DNA of 64,000 nucleotides from Qipengyuania flava (GTDB lineage: Bacteria; Pseudomonadota; Alphaproteobacteria; Sphingomonadales; Sphingomonadaceae), in contig NZ_JAASQU010000001.1 of NCBI RefSeq assembly GCF_011762005.1, positions 797,876 through 861,875 of the forward strand, in the 5' to 3' direction. This document shows, in pieces, positions 47,120 through 55,007 of this stretch. Under the pieces are notes generated by a model that saw only the letters and a program-made list of their open reading frames with translations, was not told the DNA's origin and searched no databases. Positions within the stretch are counted from its first letter, which is position 1, and every line of letters starts with the position of its first letter. The position numbers and the translations under genes are program-made.

Positions 47120-47796
47120 AGATAGCTTTCTCGCGTTCGGGAGGAGCCGCGAGCGCGGAAGCTTGGCGCTGCGACAGGTTGCAAGTTCAGCAATGTAACG
47201 GGGGCGAGAGAGTCTCGTTCCGAGACGGATCATCGATCGACCCTAAATAACCCCAAACAGAAATGCATGCCCTTGTGCCCAGATATTATACACATCTACA
47301 TGAAAATACTTTTCGACACTATAAATTACTTCAGCAATAAGGCTGTCTCGCAATTGCAGCAAACATTCGCTCCTGCAAAATTTGGCCACACTTCTGATGA
47401 AGCGACATGGCCATGATTCGCTTCCGTGGGTACCGCAGAATGCAGGACTAAACGTGTCGCCTCTCACGAACGACGGTACATTTTTGCCCTCGACCCTTGT
47501 AAGAAAACGACAAATTCGAGGAAGGAGAGGCGGGTAAGCGCGCTCGAACCGGACCAAAAAACGACGCTTTTCCTAGGGTTTACCCTTAGGATCACCCCCG
47601 AAGTAAAAATGTGTCCCGAAGTTGAGCAGTTTGTTGGCCGAGAAGTATAGGGCTTCAACCGAAACGGTTAATCGGGTAGCAACCTTCTCGGTCGAGTCGC
47701 ACACAAAAAGACAACATACAGTTTCGCATTCTTGCGCCGCGTAGGGGTTTACGCGGTCTTGAGATGCTGTGCTTTGCTCGATTTTAGGGAGGAAAC
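47120..47796. promoter_or_regulatory. Divergent regulatory region of the curli locus
   Basis: 677 bp without a supported gene. Two palindromic motifs share TAGGG(G)TTTAC: CCTAGGGTTTACCCTTAGG at 47572-47590 (7 of 9 pairs) and GCGTA-GGGGTT-TACGC at 47739-47754. They are candidate operators for a LuxR/CsgD-type activator. A/T-rich blocks around 47,300 and 47,640-47,720 are promoter candidates. Confidence 0.5.
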
Positions 47797-48222
47797 GTGG
47801 GCAGAAGTTTTTCGATAGGCGTGGTGGCTATGACCGCGGCGGCATTTGCCGTCCCGGTACAGGCTCAGGATCTGGTTCACGAACCTATCAGCCCGACATT
47901 CGGCGGCAATCCATTCAACTCGAATCATATCCTCGGCACTGCCAACGCCCAGAACAAGGAAAAGGACCCTAACAGTTCGACCTCGAGCTCGCAGGCCGAT
48001 ATTTTCGCAAGGCAACTCCAATCGCGCCTCTTGTCTTCGCTCTCCTCGCAGATCGTGGACGCCATTTTCGGCGAGAACCCGCAGGAAAGCGGCGTGGTGA
48101 GCTTTGGTGGACAGACTATCGAATTCTTCCGTTCGCTGGATTCGGTAACGCTGATCATTACCAATGACGACACCGGCGAAGAGACCCGGATCGTGGTCCC
48201 GCTGTTCGTGGAGGTGAACTGA
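47797..48222 (+). CDS. csgF: Curli assembly protein CsgF
   Basis: 141 aa from GTG 47797, with AGGGAGGA upstream. A signal peptide (about 1-23, ending VQAQD) is followed by the CsgF hallmark DLVHEPISPTFGGNPFNSNHILGTANAQN, a segment of the secreted factor that binds the CsgG pore and anchors the nucleator at the cell surface. The C-terminal half (SGVVSFGGQTIEFFRSLDSVTLI) also matches. First gene of the curli operon; its stop overlaps the csgG start. Confidence 0.94.
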   Translation: MGRSFSIGVVAMTAAAFAVPVQAQDLVHEPISPTFGGNPFNSNHILGTANAQNKEKDPNSSTSSSQADIFARQLQSRLLSSLSSQIVDAIFGENPQESGVVSFGGQTIEFFRSLDSVTLIITNDDTGEETRIVVPLFVEVN

Positions 48223-49187
48223 TGCGTTGCCTTGCGAATACAACCCTCGCCCTGCTGGCGCCGATCGCATTGGGCGGTTGCATGTCGGTAACCGGCAGCG
48301 GCCGCGACATGCTGCCTACCGAGACATCGTTGGCCTATTTCCCCAAGCGCACTCAGACGCAGGTTCTGTTGCAGCAATTGCCGGCACCGCAGCGGCAGGT
48401 AGCAGTCGCGGTCTACGGCTTCAGCGACCAGACCGGCCAGTTCAAGCCTACGGAAGCCGGCCAGACGCTCTCGCGTGCAGTGACCCAGGGGGCCAGCTCG
48501 ATGCTGGTTAAGGCGCTGCAGGATGCCGGCAGCCGGCAATGGTTCACGATTGTCGAACGCGAACGCCTCGACAATCTGCTCAAGGAGCGACAGATCATCT
48601 CCGAGATGCGCAAGCGTTACCTCGGCGAGGAAACGACCAATCCGCAGGCGCTGCCCGCGCTGCTTTTTGCCGGAGTGCTGCTGGAAGGCGGTATTGTCGG
48701 CTATGACACGAATACCGTGACGGGCGGCGCAGGCGCAGCCTTCCTGGGCATCGGCGGTCGCACAGAATACCGCCAAGATACGGTAACGGTCTATCTGCGG
48801 GCCGTGTCCGTCCGGACGGGCGAGGTCCTCACAACGGTAACCGCTTCGAAGACCATCGCCTCGCGCGCGATCGGGGCAAGCGCTTACAAGTTCGTTGCTT
48901 TCAAGGAGCTTCTCGAGTTCGAGGCCGGAATCACCAGCAACGAACCCGACCAGGTGGCGCTCCAGCAGGCAGTCGAGAAGGCGACTTTCGGGCTTATCAT
49001 GGAAGGCGTCGACCTCAATCTGTGGCAGTTTGCAGATGTGCAGGCCGCCGAACCGCTGATGGAACTCTACCGCAACGAGCGCGACGGGATTTACGAGGCG
49101 CGCGACGTGCAACGCGCCGTTCGCAAGGCCGGATCTCTCTCCGACCTGCGTATCATCGAGCAAGAGGAAGAGAACGAGGGCACCTGA
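48222..49187 (+). CDS. csgG: Curli secretion channel lipoprotein CsgG
   Basis: 321 aa. The lipobox LGGC gives lipidated Cys20, so it is an outer-membrane lipoprotein forming the curlin secretion pore. ALQDAGSRQWFTIVERERLDNLLKERQII and GALLF/LLEGGIVGYDTNT are strong CsgG matches. The ATG shares a base with the csgF stop (TGATG). It would export the four repeat proteins encoded next. Confidence 0.95.
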   Translation: MRCLANTTLALLAPIALGGCMSVTGSGRDMLPTETSLAYFPKRTQTQVLLQQLPAPQRQVAVAVYGFSDQTGQFKPTEAGQTLSRAVTQGASSMLVKALQDAGSRQWFTIVERERLDNLLKERQIISEMRKRYLGEETTNPQALPALLFAGVLLEGGIVGYDTNTVTGGAGAAFLGIGGRTEYRQDTVTVYLRAVSVRTGEVLTTVTASKTIASRAIGASAYKFVAFKELLEFEAGITSNEPDQVALQQAVEKATFGLIMEGVDLNLWQFADVQAAEPLMELYRNERDGIYEARDVQRAVRKAGSLSDLRIIEQEEENEGT

Positions 49188-49280
49188 CCGCGTGTCAGTT
49201 GCCTGTTTGCAAGGGCAGGAGGACCTGAACCGTTCAATGGGCGCCGCAGTATAAGGCGCCGGCATAAGTCGCAAAAAAAC

Positions 49281-49312
49281 GCACGTGCGAGAGCGGCAAC
49301 TCTCGAACGTGC
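49281..49312 (-). terminator. Strong terminator-like hairpin pointing to minus strand, csgG-curlin gap
   Basis: On the minus strand: a 13-bp stem (GCACGTTCGAGAG/CTCTCGCACGTGC, one mismatch) with TTGCCG loop, then G and seven T. On the plus strand there is no T-run. It sits inside a plus-strand operon, so an antisense or independent small RNA is implied. No minus-strand gene is seen nearby. Confidence 0.7.
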
Positions 49313-49325
49313 AAGGAAATAGGCT

Positions 49326-49382
49326 GCGATAACCTGGTGATGCCCGGCGTCTGAACGCGCCGTGGTCGACGATGGTTATCGC
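49326..49382. promoter_or_regulatory. Stem-loop in the leader of the first curlin gene
   Basis: GCGATAACC (49326-49334) pairs with GGTTATCGC (49374-49382). A smaller stem CGGCG/CGCCG lies inside. Together with the hairpin at 49281 this could fold as a structured 5' leader or a small RNA. The ribosome site for the 49406 ATG (AAAAGGTGATG) lies just after it. Confidence 0.5.
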
Positions 49383-49405
49383 CTTAATCAAAAGGTGATG
49401 CAACC

Positions 49406-51046
49406 ATGAAGAATGTACTGCTCCTAACGGCTTCCGCCGCTGCGCTGACGATCAGTGCTCCGGCCATGGCCCAGAACGTCAGCGATCTCGACCAGAACGG
49501 CACCGGCAATGATGCCGTGGTTGCGCAGGTCGGCAGCAACTCGAGCGATATCGATCAGGACGGCGCCGACAACCGCGCGACCCTCGATCAGGACGGTTCG
49601 AACAACGCTTCAACCATCGATCAGGATTCGAACGGCGCAGGCGCGTTCGTCGAGCAAGACGGTAGCGACAACTCGTCCACGATCGTGCAGGTGGATTCGT
49701 CAACAAGCAACACGATCAACCTGCCTGAAGATCCTGAATCGACCGTGGTCCAATCGGGTGAAGCGAACACCTCCACCGTCAATCAGTATTCGGCGGCCGG
49801 AAGCTTCAATCTCGTCGCCAATGCGACGCAGACCGGCGATGTGAACCTCTCGACGATCGACCAAGATGCGAACGGGCCCGGGTTTACCGGCACGCTGCGC
49901 ACCAATGTGACGCAGGCCAACGGCTCGGATTCGTCCGTGACGCAGTCGGCGACCAACCCCGGTTCGCGCAACCTGTTCGCGACGGTCGTCCAAGACGCCT
50001 CGACCTCTGACATCGATCAGACCGCATCGGGGCAGAACGCCGTTGGCTTGTCCGCCAGCGTTTCGCAGTCGAGCGGTTCGACGTCGGACATCGACCAGAC
50101 CGCCAGTGGCGATGACTCGGGCGAGCTTTCCGCCAGCGTGACCCAGTCCAATGGTGCGACGTCCACCATCACGCAGGATGCCTTCGGTGAAGCTTCGGTC
50201 ACGCAGGACGCAGTCGTATTTCAGGACGGCGCCAGCAGTTCGACGATCACGCAGACTTTCAACAACGACGGTTCGAACACTTTCTCGGCAAACGTCAGCC
50301 AAACGGGCGACAGCCATGAATCGACTATCCTCCAGCGTGATGAAGGTTTCGGCATCATCGGCAACTCGGATGGCGGTCATGTCGCGAATGTCGCCCAGTC
50401 GGGTTTCAATAACAGTTCGAACCTCGAGCAGGTCAACAAGTCGGCATTTGCGGATGTCAACCAGTCGGGCGACAACAATACCGTCGTCGGGTATCAATCG
50501 GCTGCGGGCAACGACCTGATCGTAAGCCAGACCGGTGACAACAACACGTCGAATTCAACCCAGACCGGCCTCAACAATCTTGCAAACGTCAGTCAGGCTG
50601 GTGTGAACTCGTCGTCGACGATCGACCAGATCTCACCGGCCCGGAACGACCAGGCGTTCGTCGTTCAGCTCGCCGATGCCGATGGCGCGTCGTCGCTGAT
50701 CACCCAGAATGGCGCCGGAGGCGACCGGTCGGAAAATTTCGCAAGCGTCACGCAGGGCGGCCTGCTGAACGCCTCCGAGATCACGCAGGACGGCTTCAAC
50801 AGCTCGGCCACCGCATTCCAGACCGGTTCCGACAACTCCAGCGAGATCAATCAGACCGGCACGGTCGATGGACTGGGGAACACCGCCTCGGTGACGCAGA
50901 CCGGAGATCTCAACACTTCGCTCGTCAACCAGGTCGGGTCGGACAACTCGGCGACCGTGAACCAGTACTCGTCCGGCAACACCTCGACGGTGAACCAGAC
51001 CGGTACCGGCAACAGCGCGGCCGTTACGCAGGGCACAAGCCTCTAA
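49406..51046 (+). CDS. Giant curlin-repeat (CsgA-like) amyloid subunit 1
   Basis: 546 aa: signal peptide (1-23, ending AMAQ), then curlin repeats of about 22-23 residues with the pattern S-x-I-x-Q-x-G-x2-N-x-A/S-x-V-x-Q (for example SDLDQNGTGNDAVVAQ). These pack as beta-strand-loop-strand units with stacked Gln/Asn. E. coli CsgA has five such units in 151 residues; this protein has roughly two dozen. Almost no Cys or Lys occurs. Secreted via CsgG and expected to polymerise on the surface. The paralogues at 51108, 53269 and 55008 have the same plan. Confidence 0.9.
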   Translation: MKNVLLLTASAAALTISAPAMAQNVSDLDQNGTGNDAVVAQVGSNSSDIDQDGADNRATLDQDGSNNASTIDQDSNGAGAFVEQDGSDNSSTIVQVDSSTSNTINLPEDPESTVVQSGEANTSTVNQYSAAGSFNLVANATQTGDVNLSTIDQDANGPGFTGTLRTNVTQANGSDSSVTQSATNPGSRNLFATVVQDASTSDIDQTASGQNAVGLSASVSQSSGSTSDIDQTASGDDSGELSASVTQSNGATSTITQDAFGEASVTQDAVVFQDGASSSTITQTFNNDGSNTFSANVSQTGDSHESTILQRDEGFGIIGNSDGGHVANVAQSGFNNSSNLEQVNKSAFADVNQSGDNNTVVGYQSAAGNDLIVSQTGDNNTSNSTQTGLNNLANVSQAGVNSSSTIDQISPARNDQAFVVQLADADGASSLITQNGAGGDRSENFASVTQGGLLNASEITQDGFNSSATAFQTGSDNSSEINQTGTVDGLGNTASVTQTGDLNTSLVNQVGSDNSATVNQYSSGNTSTVNQTGTGNSAAVTQGTSL

Positions 51047-51054
51047 CCGACGAT

Positions 51055-51081
51055 GGGGCGGGACCGACACGGGCCCGCCCC
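51055..51081 (+). terminator. GC-rich hairpin after curlin 1
   Basis: GGGGCGGG (51055-51062) pairs with CCCGCCCC (51074-51081), then TTTCCCC. Weak terminator or mRNA-stabilising hairpin between cistrons of one operon. Confidence 0.6.
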
Positions 51082-51107
51082 TTTCCCCACTCACTGGAGA
51101 TCTCGAC

Positions 51108-53207
51108 ATGAAGAATATTCTAGCAATCTCGGCCTCGGCCCTTGCGCTGGCAGTCAGCGCCCCGGCCCTTGCCCAGAACGTCAGCGATGTTGACCAGCTC
51201 GGCAACAGCAACGATGCAACCGTAAACCAGACGGGTTCGAACACGTCGGACATCGATCAGGACGGCGACGGCAACATTGCCGCCAACACGCAGAGCGGCA
51301 GCGGCAACAGTTCCACCATTGATCAGGATGCCTTTCTCGCCTCGGCCGACGTGACTCAGGCCGGCACTGGCAACAGCTCGACGATCGATCAGGATGATCC
51401 CGATGTCGCGCCGGGCCAAGGTGGCACGATCGGCGTTGCAGACTACGATCCCGATGCGACCGTCAGCCAGAATGGCGTAGCGAACACTTCCACCATCAAT
51501 CAGACCATCGCAGCGGGTGGCGGGTTCAACCAGACCGCGAACGTCGACCAGAGCGGCGATGACAACCTTTCGTCGATCGACCAGAACTCGGACGGACCGG
51601 GATACACCGGCGGCCTCATCGCCACAGTGACGCAGACCGGCGCAGCCACTTCGGATATCCTGCAGACCGGCTCCAATGGCGGTAAGAACATGCGCGCCTC
51701 GGTCACCCAGGACTCCTCAACCTCCTATGTCCAGCAGACCGCTTCCGACACCAGTGGGTTCAACCCTTCCGCCAATGCGCGTGTGGTCCAGAACGGTGGT
51801 TCGACCTCGGACGTTTTCCAGACCCTGACCGGCGACCTGACGGGTGACCTGAACGCCGATGTGACACAGGATAACGGCGCAACGTCAACCATCAACCAGA
51901 ACGCATTCGGCGACGGCTCGATGACGCAGGACGCGATCGTAACGCAGGATGGCGCCAGCGGCTCGACGATCACACAGACGTTCAACAATACCGATTCGAA
52001 CACCTTCCTCGCCACGGTTGACCAGACCGGTAACGGCCATACCTCCAGCGTGCTTCAGGAAGATTTCGGCGGGGCCCCCGCAGGCAATCCGGACAGTGGC
52101 CTGACCGCCTCGGTCACCCAGAGCGGCAGCGACAACGACTCGTCGGTCCAGCAGTTCAATCGTGGTCACACGGCGACCGTCGTCCAGACCGGTTCGGATG
52201 AAACCTCGACCATCGTGCAGAATGGCAACAGCAACACCGCAGCGGTTTCGCAGTCGGGTTCGTTCAACACCTCGGACGTCAACCAAGGTGGCTTCGGCCA
52301 GTTCGCCAACGTCTCGCAGACTGGCATCAACAACAACGCCGACGTCGACCAGTTCGGCGATGGCAACAACGATGCCAACGTGAACCAAGCCGGCACGGAT
52401 AGCTCCGCCCGCGTCGACCAGAGCGGCAACGCCCGTGGCGAAGAGGCAAACATCATCCAGCTGGCAACAGCGGCCAACAATTCGGCCACGATCAACCAGA
52501 CGGGTGACGGCAGCACGGGTGCGCCGCAGAACCGCAGCGAGGCCAACATCACGCAGGGTGGCGGCTCGCTGAATACCGCAACCACCACGCAGTCTGGTTT
52601 CGAGCAGTTTGCAGATGCCAACCAGAGCGGTTCAGGGAACAGCTCGCTCATCACGCAGAGCGGCGCCGGCAATTCGGCGGATGTGGACCAGACTGGCGAC
52701 GATAACGATTCACAGGTCGTCCAGCAGGGCAATCCTTTCTTCACCGGCGTCCCGAACGATGTTTTCGTGACCCAGATCGGGGTCGCGAATTCGTCCACTG
52801 TCGACGCGCAGAACGGTGACGGCTCGAATACGGTCGATGTCGATCAGACGGGGACGCTCAACACCAGCCTTATTGCGCAGGGTTCCGGTGCCGCAGCCGG
52901 AAATTCGATCGCGCTGACGCAAATCGGAGACAGCAACCAGAGCACCATCACCCAGGCGTCGGGCATCTTCGCCGATGCCAACAGCATTTCCGCAACGCAG
53001 GACGGCGATCGGAATGTGTCCCTGATCGACCAGCAGGGCTCCAGCAACAGCATCACCCTGTTCCAGGGCGGCGCAGATAACAAAAGCACCATCGATCAGA
53101 CGGGTGACAGCAACACTGCAACGGTCACGCAAACGGGTGCCTTCGACGTCTCGACCGTGAACCAGTCCGGCTCGGGCAACACCGCAACGGTTACGCAAGG
53201 TAGCTGA
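51108..53207 (+). CDS. Giant curlin-repeat amyloid subunit 2
   Basis: 699 aa: signal peptide ending ALAQN (about 23), then the same Q/N-rich curlin repeats (NVSDVDQLGNSNDATVNQ). Roughly 30 repeat units, including irregular longer units such as AGQGG and FGGAPAGNPDSG inserts. GGAG precedes the ATG. The proline and aromatic residues are few; inserts with Gly/Asp probably loop out. The extended length implies long fibril monomers or fused subunits. Secreted through CsgG. Confidence 0.9.
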   Translation: MKNILAISASALALAVSAPALAQNVSDVDQLGNSNDATVNQTGSNTSDIDQDGDGNIAANTQSGSGNSSTIDQDAFLASADVTQAGTGNSSTIDQDDPDVAPGQGGTIGVADYDPDATVSQNGVANTSTINQTIAAGGGFNQTANVDQSGDDNLSSIDQNSDGPGYTGGLIATVTQTGAATSDILQTGSNGGKNMRASVTQDSSTSYVQQTASDTSGFNPSANARVVQNGGSTSDVFQTLTGDLTGDLNADVTQDNGATSTINQNAFGDGSMTQDAIVTQDGASGSTITQTFNNTDSNTFLATVDQTGNGHTSSVLQEDFGGAPAGNPDSGLTASVTQSGSDNDSSVQQFNRGHTATVVQTGSDETSTIVQNGNSNTAAVSQSGSFNTSDVNQGGFGQFANVSQTGINNNADVDQFGDGNNDANVNQAGTDSSARVDQSGNARGEEANIIQLATAANNSATINQTGDGSTGAPQNRSEANITQGGGSLNTATTTQSGFEQFADANQSGSGNSSLITQSGAGNSADVDQTGDDNDSQVVQQGNPFFTGVPNDVFVTQIGVANSSTVDAQNGDGSNTVDVDQTGTLNTSLIAQGSGAAAGNSIALTQIGDSNQSTITQASGIFADANSISATQDGDRNVSLIDQQGSSNSITLFQGGADNKSTIDQTGDSNTATVTQTGAFDVSTVNQSGSGNTATVTQGS

Positions 53208-53217
53208 TCAGCACGAT

Positions 53218-53246
53218 GGGCCGGGCGGACTGAAACCGCCCGGCCC
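53218..53246 (+). terminator. 11-bp perfect GC hairpin after curlin 2
   Basis: GGGCCGGGCGG (53218-53228) pairs exactly with CCGCCCGGCCC (53236-53246); loop ACTGAAA. No long T-run, so partial termination or mRNA stabilisation is likely. Confidence 0.6.
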
Positions 53247-53268
53247 GTTCCGTACCAGGAGAAAACAA

Positions 53269-54951
53269 ATGAAGAATAATATCCTTACCGGCGCATCGGT
53301 TCTTGCTCTCGCGATCGGGGTTCCAGCCTCGGCCCAGAATGTGAGTGACATCGATCAAAGCGGCGTCGATCACGGGGCCGATGTTACCCAAACGGGCTCA
53401 AACAACATCTCGGACGTCGACCAGACCAACCAGTTCAACGAAGCCGTGGTCCTGCAGAGCGGATCGAATGCACAGTCGACCATCAACCAGTCGGGCAATG
53501 GCGAAAATTCGGATCGCGCAAACCGCGCCGAAGTGGAACAGCGCGGGAATGGCGCTATCTCGCAGGTTACCCAGCTCGGCACAACCGACACCGAAGCTAG
53601 CCGCAACAAGGCGGATGTCTACCAGGACGGCGCCAGCTTTTCGAGCGTGATCCAGGACGGTCGCGCACAACAAGCCAATGTCGACCAGACCGGCGATCTC
53701 AACGAATCCTACGTCGATCAGAACGGCAACAGCAACGGCGTCGGCAAGGCGTTCGATGATCGCGACATCCATGCTGGCGTGACCCAGAACGGCACATCGA
53801 ACTTCTCGAGCATCGACCAGAATCCCGCAACCTATGCGAACGGCAATGTCGACCAGTTCGGCGACTTCAACTCTGCTCAGATCCGCCAGGAGATCCGTGG
53901 CAGCGCGGGCGCCGGTCGCAGCGATGCGCTGATCGACCAGACCGGCAATTCGAATGTTGCCGAAATCAACCAGCTCAGTGCGACACAGCCTGCCCGCCTT
54001 TCGGCCTCCTCGTCGCAAACCGGCGACGACAATGGATCGTTCATCAACCAGAGTGGCCAGGACAACGAGGCCACCGTCAGCCAGAACGCAACCGGCGCCA
54101 TCGGTAACCGGTCCTATCTCACGCAACAGGGCGAGGAAGGCGTGGCCAGCGTCGCCCAGACCGGAAGCGACAATGAAAGCGTCGCCGTACAGGGCGCACC
54201 CAATCGGGTTACCGAATTGCAGCGCCTTGCCGTTACGCAAGACGGAACCGACAACTTCTCGGACGTCAAGCAGTTCGGTTCGCAGAACGATGCGGTCGTC
54301 AGTCAGACAGGTTCCGGCAACAACTCGCTGGTCAATCAGCCCGGATTCGACAACGCCGCTGGTGGCTTCGACGGAGCGGGTGATGTCGTTTCGGCCGGCA
54401 TCGTTCAGGACGGTACGAACAACAGCTCGACGCTGACGCAGACGGCGAACTTCGGCTCGGCCTACGTCAGCCAGATCGGTGACGAGTTGCGTAGTTACGT
54501 GACCCAATCGGGCCGCGCCAACTTTGCAGACGCCACCGTCACGCAGACCGGTTTCGACAACGAAAGCCGGATCGTTCAGGATGCACCGGCCCCCGGCGGT
54601 GGCGGCCCGGCTTTCACCATGGTGGCCGAGGTCACCCAGGACGGTGCAAGCAACGATAGCGAGATCTCGCAAACGAACACGCTCGGCAATCCAGCGGTTT
54701 CGGCGAATTTCGCCTCGGTCTCGCAGACGGGCACCAACGGTGAATCGCTGATCGAGCAGAACGGTCACGAGAACAGCGCTTCGCTCGCCGATGCGGGTGA
54801 TCTCAACGACAGCACCATCAATCAGATGGGCAATTTCAATACGACCAGCGTCACGCAGGGCGGAGCGAACAACACTTCGTTCGTCAGCCAGAACGGTGAC
54901 GGCAATTCGGTCAGCGTAAGCCAAAACGGCACGGGTGGCATCGTCAACTAA
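53269..54951 (+). CDS. Giant curlin-repeat amyloid subunit 3
   Basis: 560 aa with a signal peptide (ending ASAQN, about 23) and NVSDIDQSGVDHGADVTQ repeats. About two dozen units, some stretched (AFDDRDIHAGVTQ; GAIGNRSYLTQQG). It carries more Arg and aromatic residues in the loops than subunits 1 and 2. AGGAGA precedes the ATG. It shares the AQNVSD N-terminal mature motif with subunits 1 and 2, so they are recent paralogues. Confidence 0.9.
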   Translation: MKNNILTGASVLALAIGVPASAQNVSDIDQSGVDHGADVTQTGSNNISDVDQTNQFNEAVVLQSGSNAQSTINQSGNGENSDRANRAEVEQRGNGAISQVTQLGTTDTEASRNKADVYQDGASFSSVIQDGRAQQANVDQTGDLNESYVDQNGNSNGVGKAFDDRDIHAGVTQNGTSNFSSIDQNPATYANGNVDQFGDFNSAQIRQEIRGSAGAGRSDALIDQTGNSNVAEINQLSATQPARLSASSSQTGDDNGSFINQSGQDNEATVSQNATGAIGNRSYLTQQGEEGVASVAQTGSDNESVAVQGAPNRVTELQRLAVTQDGTDNFSDVKQFGSQNDAVVSQTGSGNNSLVNQPGFDNAAGGFDGAGDVVSAGIVQDGTNNSSTLTQTANFGSAYVSQIGDELRSYVTQSGRANFADATVTQTGFDNESRIVQDAPAPGGGGPAFTMVAEVTQDGASNDSEISQTNTLGNPAVSANFASVSQTGTNGESLIEQNGHENSASLADAGDLNDSTINQMGNFNTTSVTQGGANNTSFVSQNGDGNSVSVSQNGTGGIVN

Positions 54952-54960
54952 GTGGACCAT

Positions 54961-54986
54961 GCGGGTCGTCCTGACGGGCGACCTGC
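54961..54986 (+). terminator. Hairpin after curlin 3
   Basis: An 11-bp stem (two wobble pairs) with TGAC loop, GCGGGTCGTCC against GGGCGACCTGC, followed by ATCCTTT. Same position as the hairpins after the other curlin genes. Confidence 0.5.
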
Positions 54987-55007
54987 ATCCTTTCGAGGAG
55001 AAGGACT

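Noticed and set aside
47243..47557. 104-aa minus-strand reading frame upstream of csgF
   Set aside because: No ribosome site, domain or codon pattern; it lies in the A/T-rich regulatory region.
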